Origin: Neorhizobium huautlense
Lineage (GTDB): Bacteria; Pseudomonadota; Alphaproteobacteria; Rhizobiales; Rhizobiaceae
Length of the DNA stretch: 64,000 bases
Direction: 5' to 3'
NCBI RefSeq assembly: GCF_002968575.1
Contig: NZ_PVBM01000005.1
Span: 186,001 to 250,000, forward strand
The translations under genes were made by a program, and so were the position numbers. Below are positions 43,150-50,113 of the stretch, in pieces. Positions within the stretch are counted from its first letter, which is position 1. The number at the start of each line of letters is the position of its first letter. The notes below the pieces were generated by a model. It was given only the letters and a program-made list of their open reading frames with translations, was not told where the DNA came from and searched no databases.

Positions 43150-44547
43150 ATGAACGACCTCCTGAAACTGACCATCCGCGAGCTGCAGGGCCTCTATGCG
43201 GCCAGCAAGCTCTCTCCTTCCGAATATTGGCAGGCGGTCGAAGACCGCATTGCGGCTTTCGAGCCGCATGTGCAGGCGCTTTATCTCTACGATCCGGACA
43301 GCGCGCGCGGCCAGGCCGCCGCCTCCACCGAACGATGGATGAAGGGCGAGACGCTCGGTCCCCTCGACGGCGTGCCCGTCACGCTCAAGGAACTGATCGC
43401 CACCAAGGGCCAGCCGGTACCGCTCGGTACGGCTGCGGTGGAACTCGTGCCGGCCGCCGAGGACGCGCCGATCGCCGCACGCTGCCGGGAAGACGGCGCG
43501 GTGATCTTCGCCAAGACCACGTGTCCGGACTACGGCATGCTCTCCTCCGGCCTTTCGAGCTTCCATCACCTGAGCCGCAACCCCTGGGATCTGACACAAA
43601 ATCCGGGCGGGTCGAGCGCCGGAGCAGCGGCGGCCGGTGCGGCCGGTTTCGGACCTTTGCATATCGGCACGGATATCGGCGGGTCGGTGCGTCTGCCGGC
43701 CGGCTGGACCGGCCTTTTCGGCTTCAAGCCGAGCCAGGGCCGGATCCCGGTCGATCCCTATTACGTCGGCCGCTGCGCCGGTCCGATGACCCGAACGGTC
43801 GAGGACGCCGCCATGTCCATGGCGACGCTTTCGCGGCCGGACTGGCGTGACGGCACCAGCCTGCCGCCCAACGCCTTCGACTGGCTCGACCTCCACTTGG
43901 ATGTGAAGGGCATGAGGATCGGGCTGATGCTCGACGCGGGTGTCGGTCTGCCGCTCGACGACGAGGTCCGCGATGCGGTTGTCGCGGCGGCCAAACGTTT
44001 CGAGGAGGCGGGCGCCATCGTCGTCCCGGTCGAGCCGGTGATGACCCGCGTCATGCTCGATGGGCTCGACAATTTCTGGCGCTCACGCTTCTGGGGCGAT
44101 ATCGAGAAGATGCCGGAGGAGCGCAGAGCCTTGATCCTGCCCTATATCTATCAATGGGCGGAAGGAGGCGCTTCTGTTTCCGGCGTCGAGGCAGTGCGCG
44201 GCTTCAATCAGACGATCGAGATGCGCAAGGCCTGCGGCAGACTGCTTACAACCGTCGATGCGGTCCTCTCGCCTACCAATCCGATCGTTTCCTATCCGGC
44301 CGAATGGGCGTCACCCACTAACGATCCGGCGCTGCCATTCGAGCATATCGGCTTTACCGTTCCCTGGAACATGTCGGAGCAGCCGGCTTCGTCCATCAAC
44401 TGCGGCTTCTCGAAATCCGGCATGCCGATCGGCCTGCAGATCGTCGGGCCGCGCTTCGACGACATGCTCGTCCTCAAGCTCTCCCGAGCCTTCGAAGAAT
44501 GGACTGGCGGCATCGCTCGCTGGCCGGAGCCGCCCGCCACGAACTGA
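43150..44547 (+). CDS. Amidase signature family hydrolase
   Basis: A 465-residue amidase. Catalytic residues are visible as Lys in VTLKELIATKG and the serines in NPGGSSAGAAAAGAAG and GTDIGGSVRLPAGWTG. GLFGFKPSQGRIPVDP is the usual segment after the active site. It probably hydrolyses an amide or acylated amino compound imported by the transporter encoded just upstream, since the genes are 22 bases apart on one strand. The frame is open upstream to 43045, but that part lies in the permease gene. The substrate is unknown. Confidence 0.88.
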   Translation: MNDLLKLTIRELQGLYAASKLSPSEYWQAVEDRIAAFEPHVQALYLYDPDSARGQAAASTERWMKGETLGPLDGVPVTLKELIATKGQPVPLGTAAVELVPAAEDAPIAARCREDGAVIFAKTTCPDYGMLSSGLSSFHHLSRNPWDLTQNPGGSSAGAAAAGAAGFGPLHIGTDIGGSVRLPAGWTGLFGFKPSQGRIPVDPYYVGRCAGPMTRTVEDAAMSMATLSRPDWRDGTSLPPNAFDWLDLHLDVKGMRIGLMLDAGVGLPLDDEVRDAVVAAAKRFEEAGAIVVPVEPVMTRVMLDGLDNFWRSRFWGDIEKMPEERRALILPYIYQWAEGGASVSGVEAVRGFNQTIEMRKACGRLLTTVDAVLSPTNPIVSYPAEWASPTNDPALPFEHIGFTVPWNMSEQPASSINCGFSKSGMPIGLQIVGPRFDDMLVLKLSRAFEEWTGGIARWPEPPATN

Positions 44548-44590
44548 TCCTACGATTCATCGGCAGGTCTTCTGCTCCATACCTTGTCTC

Positions 44591-44615
44591 GGAACAATCA
44601 CGTTTCTGCCGCGTT
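44591..44615 (+). promoter_or_regulatory. EcfG-type stress promoter before the DUF883-like gene
   Basis: GGAAC (44591-44595), a 16-base spacer and CGTT (44612-44615) match the EcfG consensus exactly. It would drive the short frameshifted ORF at 44686 and the two genes at 44827 and 45174. Confidence 0.75.
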
Positions 44616-44685
44616 CAACGCGGGCAGTCCGAAACGGGACCGCAAAGCCGCGCGCTCGTCACGTATTTGTCGAGGAGGGGTGAAG

Positions 44686-44762
44686 ATGAGAGGTATATTC
44701 CTGTGGCCTTGGGTGACCGGATTCCGGTGACCGATCTGCTCACCCACTTCTGCGTCATTTGA
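44686..44762 (+). pseudogene. Frameshifted micro-ORF behind an EcfG promoter
   Basis: GAGGAGGGG (44672-44680) is a very strong ribosome site five bases before ATG 44686. The frame gives MRGIFLW and then reads off to a stop after 14 codons (44728). In the frame one base back, the sequence continues as ALGDRIPVTDLLTHFCVI to a stop at 44760-44762. The combined product would resemble the tiny hydrophobic proteins of the form MRGI-LW-LGVPIP found in alphaproteobacteria. One missing G near 44706 would explain it. It is either a decayed gene, a sequencing error or a -1 frameshift. The comparison is from memory. Confidence 0.45.
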
Positions 44763-44826
44763 TTTTTCGCAAAGCCGGATCGCGGCCTGAGTGCTTCAAA
44801 GAACCGATAAACCGAGGAGATCGAAT

Positions 44827-45174
44827 ATGCCCACTGCCAATCCGACCAGCGAATTCGCCCGCAGCGGCAACGGCCAGAACTCTGCCGCTTCGAAGGACAT
44901 CGAAGCGCAGCTGCAGCAGCTTCGGGAGGACATCGCCTCGCTCGCCCGCTCTGTCGCCACCGTCGGCAACGAGAAGGCAAGCGAAGTGCGCGGCAAGGCG
45001 CGCCGCGCTGCCCACGAGGCGGCCGACGCATCCATGCATATGGTGGAGGCCGCCCGCGAACAGGCCGTATCGCTGGAGCGCGACCTCGAGCGTCAGATCC
45101 GGACAAACCCCATTCAGGCCGTCGCGATCGCCGCAGGCGTCGGATTCCTGTTCGCACTCATGACGCGCCGCTGA
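44827..45174 (+). CDS. DUF883/ElaB-YqjD-like membrane-anchored stress protein
   Basis: A 115-residue protein. Residues about 22-90 form a long amphipathic helix rich in Ala, Glu, Arg and Gln (IEAQLQQLREDIASLARSVA). The C-terminus has the family form: NPIQAVAIAAGVGFLFALMTRR, a single membrane helix with a basic end. Relatives in enteric bacteria (ElaB, YqjD) are stress-induced, inner-membrane and ribosome- or envelope-associated. An EcfG-type promoter lies about 210 bases upstream, in line with stress control. GAGGAG precedes ATG 44827. It overlaps the next gene by four bases. Confidence 0.82.
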   Translation: MPTANPTSEFARSGNGQNSAASKDIEAQLQQLREDIASLARSVATVGNEKASEVRGKARRAAHEAADASMHMVEAAREQAVSLERDLERQIRTNPIQAVAIAAGVGFLFALMTRR

Positions 45175-45629
45175 TGATGACGGGACTTGGGCCTCTCCTG
45201 GCTTCGCTCGCCGCGATCGACATCGCGGCGTTCATGAGCCGGTTCAGGCGAAACGCAATTCTTTATGGTTTCGCACTGCTGTTCCTGCTGACGGCCTATG
45301 CGCTGGTGGTCGCGGCGCTCGCCGTCTATCTCGGTGGCCTGTGGGGCATGCCGATGGCCTTGCTGGTCGTCGCAGGCGGCGCGCTCGTCCTGGCTCTCAT
45401 TATGTATTTCTGGGTCGCGACGGCAAATCGGGCTGAGGCGAGGCGCAAACGCGAAGCAGCGGCAGCCAACAGCAGCAAGGCGCTGATGGCAACCGCGGCA
45501 CTTTCGGCACTGCCGTTGATCGTAAAGTCGCGGCCGCTCCTGTTTGTTTCGGTTGCGGCCGGCCTTGGTTTCCTGTTGACGAGACAGATGGCGCCGGCCA
45601 AGCGTCATGCTGACGAACCGGCCGAATAA
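45174..45629 (+). CDS. Small inner-membrane protein, holin-superfamily-like, partner of the DUF883-like gene
   Basis: A 151-residue protein with hydrophobic helices at about residues 28-50 and 55-80, a polar Arg/Glu/Lys linker (NRAEARRKREAAAANSSK) and one more hydrophobic pair near 105-137. It overlaps the DUF883-like gene by ATGA, so the two are made together. Such pairs in rhizobia are often labelled phage holin superfamily III or YqjE-like; a YqjD-YqjE type pair fits well. A lytic function is not implied. ATG 45177 is an alternative start. Confidence 0.75.
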   Translation: MMTGLGPLLASLAAIDIAAFMSRFRRNAILYGFALLFLLTAYALVVAALAVYLGGLWGMPMALLVVAGGALVLALIMYFWVATANRAEARRKREAAAANSSKALMATAALSALPLIVKSRPLLFVSVAAGLGFLLTRQMAPAKRHADEPAE

Positions 45630-45631
45630 TA

Positions 45632-45664
45632 AAAAGCGGCCCCCGGTTTCGGGGGCCGCTTTTC
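45632..45664. terminator. Bidirectional terminator between the membrane-protein gene and ecfG
   Basis: A perfect 14-bp stem AAAAGCGGCCCCCG / CGGGGGCCGCTTTT with a 5-nt loop has A-runs on one side and T-runs on the other. It therefore works for both converging transcripts. Confidence 0.88.
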
Positions 45665-45687
45665 CTTGTTGATCAACCGCTTGATTT

Positions 45688-46254
45688 TCAGCTGCCGAAG
45701 GCGCGGGCGGTGATTGCGGCGTGGTCCGGGTCGGGACCGAAGTCGCCTTCGCCGGAGACGCCGAGCAATTCCTGAAGACGGGTACGGGCCCGGCTGACAC
45801 GGCTCTTGATCGTGCCGACGGCACAGCCGCAGATCGTGGCGGCCTCTTCATAGGCAAAGCCGGCAGCTCCCACGAGAATGATCGCTTCACGCTGATCGTC
45901 GGGCAGCTTGTCGAGAGCCTTGCGGAAATCCTGAAGGTCGAGGCGGCCATACTGCTCCGGATGCACCGAAAAACGCTCGCTGAAGAGGCCGTCGCTGTCC
46001 TGGACCTCGCGGCCGCGCTTGCGCATCTGGCTGTAGAATTCGTTGCGAAGGATCGTAAACAGCCAGGCCCTCATGTTGGTCCCGGCAGTGAAGCTGGACT
46101 GGTTGGCCCAGGCCTTCATGATCGTGTCCTGCACCAGGTCGTCGGCTTTGTCGTGCCGGCCGGTCAGGGATACCGCAAAAGCGCGCAGATTGGGCAGCGA
46201 CGCCAGGAGGTCGCGCTTGAAGCCGCGATCGTCGATCTCGTCTTCTTTGCTCAT
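45688..46254 (-). CDS. ecfG: ECF sigma factor EcfG (general stress response)
   Basis: A 188-residue ECF sigma factor. Region 2 is LPNLRAFAVSLTGRHDKADDLVQDTIMKAWANQSSF (in part DDLVQDTIMKAWAN), with the -10 contact region NMRAWLFTILRNEFYS. Region 4 is LPDDQREAIILVGAAGFAYEEAA and GTIKSRVSRARTRL, which reads the GGAAC element. It directs RNA polymerase to stress genes in alphaproteobacteria and is held inactive by NepR. It overlaps nepR by four bases. At least three matching promoters occur in this window. It ends at a bidirectional terminator. Confidence 0.95.
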   Translation of the reverse strand: MSKEDEIDDRGFKRDLLASLPNLRAFAVSLTGRHDKADDLVQDTIMKAWANQSSFTAGTNMRAWLFTILRNEFYSQMRKRGREVQDSDGLFSERFSVHPEQYGRLDLQDFRKALDKLPDDQREAIILVGAAGFAYEEAATICGCAVGTIKSRVSRARTRLQELLGVSGEGDFGPDPDHAAITARAFGS

Positions 46255-46499
46255 TTTACTTTCACCGGCTTTGCGTTTCTCTCGGCCTGCTCCAGGCGCT
46301 CAAGAAGGTCGAGAAAACGGTCCGGAATTCCTTCCTCTTGCACGGCATCGTAGAATTCGCGCAGTTTGCGAGAAATGGAAGCGTTAGGCTGCACCGCTCC
46401 AGGTCTGACTTCGTGGGGTTGAATTGTCGTCATATCATCTTTTTTTCTATCTTCTTCTTCACTCATCACGCGGGCAGCCTGTTGCGATATCTCGGGCAT
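46251..46499 (-). CDS. nepR: NepR anti-sigma factor
   Basis: An 82-residue protein. The core ISRKLREFYDAVQEEGIP followed by DRFLDLLERLEQAE is the two-helix NepR signature that wraps EcfG and, under stress, the sigma-like domain of PhyR. AGGAAT lies before the ATG at 46499; an internal ATG (residue 12, MSEEED) is an alternative start. It is co-transcribed with ecfG and divergent from phyR across 103 bases. Confidence 0.93.
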   Translation of the reverse strand: MPEISQQAARVMSEEEDRKKDDMTTIQPHEVRPGAVQPNASISRKLREFYDAVQEEGIPDRFLDLLERLEQAERNAKPVKVK

Positions 46500-46534
46500 G
46501 AGAATTCCTGGGAGGAAAATAAGTTCCCCCTTCC

Positions 46535-46559
46535 GGAACTTTTTTTACTTGCCCACGTT
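46535..46559 (+). promoter_or_regulatory. EcfG-type promoter of phyR
   Basis: GGAAC (46535-46539), a 16-base spacer and CGTT (46556-46559) match the EcfG consensus, 44 bases before the phyR start. This gives positive feedback on the response regulator. The reverse GGAAC at 46523-46527, pointing towards nepR, lacks a matching -10. Confidence 0.85.
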
Positions 46560-46602
46560 CATAATGGGTCAATTGCCCGTCGGGCATCAGGGGAGATTTT
46601 GT

Positions 46603-47397
46603 ATGTCACTTACCACACGCGTTGCGTCTCACCTTCCTTATCTGCGTCGATATGCAAGGGCAGTCACCGGATCTCAGACCTCGGGAGACGCCTATGTCGC
46701 TGCGGTCCTGGAAGCGCTGATCGCAGACGTTTCTATATTCCCGGAAACGTCCAAGGACCGTGTCTCGCTTTATAAACTATTCGTCACGATTTTTGGTTCC
46801 ACCAACATCGAAATCCGGCCGATCGAGTCGCCTTTCGCGTGGGAGCAACGTGCGGCATCCAATCTGTCGACATTGCCCTCGCAGGCCCGGCACGCTTTTC
46901 TGCTGATATCGGTCGAAGGTTTCAGTATCGAGGAAACAGCCGAGGTGCTGGATGTCAGCGTCAGCGAAGTCAACCGCCTGCTCGATGAAGCGACCCGCGA
47001 GATCTCCCGCCAGGTTGCAACGGAGATCATGATCATCGAAGACGAACCGCTGATTGCGCTTGATATCGAGCAGATGGTGCAGGACCTCGGACACCGTGTC
47101 ACGGGCATCGCGCGCACCCACAAGGAAGCGATTTCGCTCTTCAATACGTCTCATCCGAAGATGGTGCTTGCCGATATCCAGCTTGCGGACGGCAGCTCCG
47201 GTATCGACGCCGTCAATGAAATCCTGAAGTCGTCCAGTGTGCCGGTCATCTTCATTACCGCTTTTCCGGAGCGGCTCCTGACCGGCGAACGCCCGGAGCC
47301 TGCCTTCCTCGTCACCAAGCCGTTCAATCCGGACATGGTGAAGGCACTGATCAGCCAGGCGCTCTTCTTCAACGAGGCGGTGAAGGCGGCTGCGTGA
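46603..47397 (+). CDS. phyR: PhyR anti-anti-sigma response regulator
   Basis: A 264-residue protein with two domains. Residues about 1-135 imitate an ECF sigma factor (LPYLRRYARAVTGSQTSGDAYV, FLLISVEGFSIEETAEVLDV). Residues about 141-258 are a receiver domain, with acidic residues in IIEDEPL, phospho-acceptor D191 in MVLADIQLADG, T219 and K239 in VTKPF. When phosphorylated it binds NepR and frees EcfG. AGGGGAG before ATG 46603 sets the start; the longer frame upstream covers the promoter. It is divergent from nepR-ecfG and followed by a kinase gene. Confidence 0.96.
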   Translation: MSLTTRVASHLPYLRRYARAVTGSQTSGDAYVAAVLEALIADVSIFPETSKDRVSLYKLFVTIFGSTNIEIRPIESPFAWEQRAASNLSTLPSQARHAFLLISVEGFSIEETAEVLDVSVSEVNRLLDEATREISRQVATEIMIIEDEPLIALDIEQMVQDLGHRVTGIARTHKEAISLFNTSHPKMVLADIQLADGSSGIDAVNEILKSSSVPVIFITAFPERLLTGERPEPAFLVTKPFNPDMVKALISQALFFNEAVKAAA

Positions 47398-47486
47398 TCT
47401 GCGCGACGCAAGGAGAACAGCGGTCGTCGCCAGCTGGCGCGACCCTGCCTACTCCTTTAGCGGCAGCTGATGTCGTCGCTGCCGGG

Positions 47487-47515
47487 TTGTTCCAGCACTT
47501 GCGACGTCCTATAAA
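47487..47515 (+). promoter_or_regulatory. Candidate housekeeping promoter of the kinase gene
   Basis: TTGTTC (47487-47492), a 17-base spacer and TATAAA (47510-47515) match the usual -35/-10 pattern at 4/6 and 5/6, about 65 bases before the kinase start. A 7-bp hairpin CGGCAGC/GCTGCCG (47461-47484) just upstream may end the phyR transcript. Confidence 0.45.
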
Positions 47516-47581
47516 TGCCAAACTTGCAAATCCGGGGTCTCTCCAGCGGGCACCCCGGTTTCCCCGGAAGTCCGCAACGGA

Positions 47582-48595
47582 GTGAGGAAATTGTCGCATC
47601 CCCTGACATGGCAGCAGGCTGGTCAGAGCGATGACAAACTGCGTGAATTTTTCATGCCGGCACTCGTGGATCTCGGCGTGAGCGTCATCATCCAGGATTC
47701 CCGCCTCAATTATCTCTTCGTCACAAACCTTCCGGAGGTCTGGGCAACCGAGCACGTGACGACGCCGAGCGATATCAGCCTCTTTGGCGAAGACGTAGCC
47801 GCCAAGCTTAAGGCTCTCAAGTCGGCCATCACCGAGCCGGGCAAAAACGGCCATATCGAAATCACCGTCGGAACCGAGCAGGTCTACGAATTTCGCGTGC
47901 AGGCGGTGGAATTTTCAAAGCGCGGCATCCACCTCGTCACCACCATTATCGACCGGTCGGAGGAGCGCCATCGCGAGCGGCTGCTGCGGGCGCTGTTGAG
48001 AGAAGTCAGCCACCGCTCCAAGAACCTGCTTGCGATCATCCAGAGCATTGCGCTGCAGACGGCCCGTTATTCCGGCTCTCTCGAGCTTTTCCTGCACAAG
48101 TTCCGGGGGCGGCTCTATTCGCTTTCGCAATCCCAGGACCTGATTACCGATTCCAGCTGGCGCGGCGCTTATTTCTTCGAGCTCGTGCAGCAGCAGACGG
48201 AAAAATACCTGCCGGAAAACAAACATCTGGTGCGTGTCGAGGGCGACAACGTGCTGCTGACGCCGAACGCATCGCTGCATCTCGGGCTCGCCTTGCACGA
48301 ACTGATCGTCAATGCGGTAAGCCACGGGTCGCTTCTGCGCAGCGGCCGCGTCATCAATATCACCTGCGGGCGCATGCAACTTGACGGCCATGACGTGCTG
48401 GAGATCGTCTGGGACGAGGTTCTGGAAGCGGCCGTCAACTCGCAGGAGCATGAAGAGGCGTTGAAGGCGCATTTCGGCAGCACCGTGCTGGAGCGCGTCG
48501 TCCCGGCTGCCGTCAACGGCAAGGCTCAATATGTCATCGCCTATGACCGCATCAGCTACAGGCTGGTTTTTCCTCTGGAAGGCGCCAACGACTAA
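47582..48595 (+). CDS. Cytoplasmic HWE/HisKA_2-type sensor histidine kinase
   Basis: A 337-residue kinase with no membrane helix. Residues about 22-125 look like a PAS sensor (LGVSVIIQDSRLNYLFVTNL). The phospho-accepting H144 is in LLREVSHRSKNLLAIIQS. The N-box is LALHELIVNAVSHGSL (H239, E240, N244). The later ATP-binding part is weak: the glycine-rich G1 box of the family is replaced by VWDEVLEAAV, although HFGSTVLERVVP keeps the next element. Its place beside phyR suggests it controls PhyR phosphorylation, as an input kinase or a phosphatase. The start is uncertain: GTG 47582 or TTG 47591. Confidence 0.85.
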   Translation: MRKLSHPLTWQQAGQSDDKLREFFMPALVDLGVSVIIQDSRLNYLFVTNLPEVWATEHVTTPSDISLFGEDVAAKLKALKSAITEPGKNGHIEITVGTEQVYEFRVQAVEFSKRGIHLVTTIIDRSEERHRERLLRALLREVSHRSKNLLAIIQSIALQTARYSGSLELFLHKFRGRLYSLSQSQDLITDSSWRGAYFFELVQQQTEKYLPENKHLVRVEGDNVLLTPNASLHLGLALHELIVNAVSHGSLLRSGRVINITCGRMQLDGHDVLEIVWDEVLEAAVNSQEHEEALKAHFGSTVLERVVPAAVNGKAQYVIAYDRISYRLVFPLEGAND

Positions 48596-48820
48596 GAAGA
48601 TCGAGGGAGACTTCGACGTCGCGACGAGGGATGCTACCTCCGTGTGTCGCCGTGATGGAAGATACCGCTGCCTGCTTGCTTGTCCCCAAAACTGAGCTGG
48701 CCCGGTTCCGATTGACGGAGCCGAGCCAGTTCGTCTCTTCGAGGGGGATTGAAGAGTATGTCCGAAGGCTTTTGTAGGGCGGGGGACGGGGGGTTGCCTT
48801 CGAACACTGCTATAACGAGT

Positions 48821-48844
48821 GGTCCCGGAATAGGTTCCGGGACC
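48821..48844. other. Hairpin between the converging kinase and csbD genes
   Basis: GGTCCCGGAA (48821-48830) and TTCCGGGACC (48835-48844) form a perfect 10-bp stem with a 4-nt loop. An A-run lies on the csbD side, so the minus-strand T-run precedes the stem rather than following it. It is an unusual order for a terminator, but the convergent position suggests that role. The rest of the 262-bp gap shows no gene. Confidence 0.45.
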
Positions 48845-48857
48845 CTCGAAAAAAAAT

Positions 48858-49055
48858 TCAGTGCCGGCGGAGCCAGTCGTCGACTTCCCGATCGGCCTCG
48901 TCCTGTGCCTTGCCGTAGCGTTCCTGGATCTTGCCGGCGAGCTGCTTGCGGTTGCCCGCGATGACATCCAGATCATCGCCGGTCAACTTGCCCCACTGGC
49001 TCTGAACTTTGCCTTTGAACTGTTCCCAATTTCCTTCCACCTGATTCCAGTTCAT
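48858..49055 (-). CDS. CsbD-like stress protein
   Basis: A 65-residue hydrophilic protein. MNWNQVEGNWEQFKGKVQSQ, then WGKLTGDDLDVIAG and KLAGKIQERYGK-like sequence, are the CsbD family signature. Members are abundant, stress-induced small proteins of unknown molecular function. GGGAG lies before the chosen ATG at 49055. A matching EcfG promoter 48 bases upstream makes it a direct member of the stress regulon and supports the local logic of the locus. Confidence 0.92.
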   Translation of the reverse strand: MNWNQVEGNWEQFKGKVQSQWGKLTGDDLDVIAGNRKQLAGKIQERYGKAQDEADREVDDWLRRH

Positions 49056-49102
49056 CGTCTTGCTCCCGTGTTTGTGGGGTGGGTCATTCCACCACGCAGT
49101 TG

Positions 49103-49128
49103 AACGAGATGATCCGGTTGCGGGTTCC
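49103..49128 (-). promoter_or_regulatory. EcfG-type promoter of the csbD-like gene
   Basis: On the minus strand GGAAC (49124-49128), a 17-base spacer and CGTT (49103-49106) match the EcfG consensus, leaving a leader of about 40 bases to the csbD-like start. Confidence 0.85.
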
Positions 49129-49186
49129 GGCCGAGGACAAAACAAAAATGGCGGCCGAAGCCGCCATCTGGGTGCATGGGGGCGGA

Positions 49187-50113
49187 TCAGTGTTTCAACG
49201 CCCTTGGATCCAGCGCGTCGCGGATTGCGTCGCCCATATAATTGACGCTGAGCACAGTGAGCGAGATCGCCAGGCCCGGCCAGAGCACGCGCGATGGTGT
49301 GAGCTGCAGGAAATTTGCGCCGTCGAACAGGAGGCGTCCCCAGGTCGGGAAATCCGAGGGGAAACCAAGGCCCAGGAAGCTAAGAGCCGACTCCGTGATA
49401 ATCGCCGAAGCGATGCCGAGCGTGGCCGAGACCATGATGGAACTCAGCACGTTGGGCAGGATATGCCTCAGGATGATCCGGTACTCCCGCATGCCGCTCG
49501 ATTTCGCCGCCAGGATGAATTCCTGGCTTTTTACCGCCAGCACGTCGCCGCGGACGATACGGGCAGTGTGCATCCAGCTGGTGATCCCGATCACGAAGAC
49601 GATCAGGATGAAGATGCCGGTTTCCGGTCCGAAGGCGGCGCGGAGCGTGTCGCGGAACAGCATGATGATGACGAGCAGCAAAGGCAGGAGCGGCAGCGCC
49701 AGGAACAGGTCGGTGATGCGCATCAGTGGCCCGTCGAGCCTTCGGATATAGCCGGAGACGACACCGACCAGCGTTCCGAGGAAGAGCGCCAGCAGCATGG
49801 CGGTGATGCCGACGGCAAGCGAGATGCGTCCGCCGGCGAGCACCTGGGCAAGCATGTCCTTGCCCAGGTTGTCGGTGCCGAACGGGTGAGCGAGCGACGG
49901 CCACTGGTTTTTGTCGCGGATGTTGATGGCATTCGGGGCCACCCGGTGGATATACGGGCCGACGAAGACCGCCGTCACGATGAACGTGAAGACGATAAGC
50001 CCGACGACGCCGCCTCTGTGAGCGCGAAACTGTCGCCATATATCGACGAGGGCGGAACGAGCGGGCGAGGCGGCCTTGGCGGGCGGTGCGGTTACGATGG
50101 TCGCATCAGTCAT
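49187..50113 (-). CDS. Peptide ABC transporter permease, DppC-like
   Basis: A 308-residue permease. Family motifs are HPFGTDNLGKDMLAQVLAGG, the contact loop EFILAAKSSGMREYRIILRHILPN and LSFLGLGFPSDFPTWGRLL. The N-terminus (MTDATIVTAPPAK...) is polar and long, as in DppC. The start at 50113 overlaps the DppB-like gene by eight bases. It is the last gene of the minus-strand half of the third peptide system. Confidence 0.92.
   Translation of the reverse strand: MTDATIVTAPPAKAASPARSALVDIWRQFRAHRGGVVGLIVFTFIVTAVFVGPYIHRVAPNAINIRDKNQWPSLAHPFGTDNLGKDMLAQVLAGGRISLAVGITAMLLALFLGTLVGVVSGYIRRLDGPLMRITDLFLALPLLPLLLVIIMLFRDTLRAAFGPETGIFILIVFVIGITSWMHTARIVRGDVLAVKSQEFILAAKSSGMREYRIILRHILPNVLSSIMVSATLGIASAIITESALSFLGLGFPSDFPTWGRLLFDGANFLQLTPSRVLWPGLAISLTVLSVNYMGDAIRDALDPRALKH

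Noticed and set aside
45174..45629. A phage remnant, because the membrane protein looks holin-like
   Set aside because: No other phage genes are nearby, and the overlap with a DUF883-like gene behind a stress promoter fits a host envelope protein better.
46503..46527. A reverse EcfG promoter for nepR-ecfG
   Set aside because: GGAAC is present on the minus strand at 46523-46527, but the bases 16-17 positions on do not match CGTT and lie almost at the nepR start codon.
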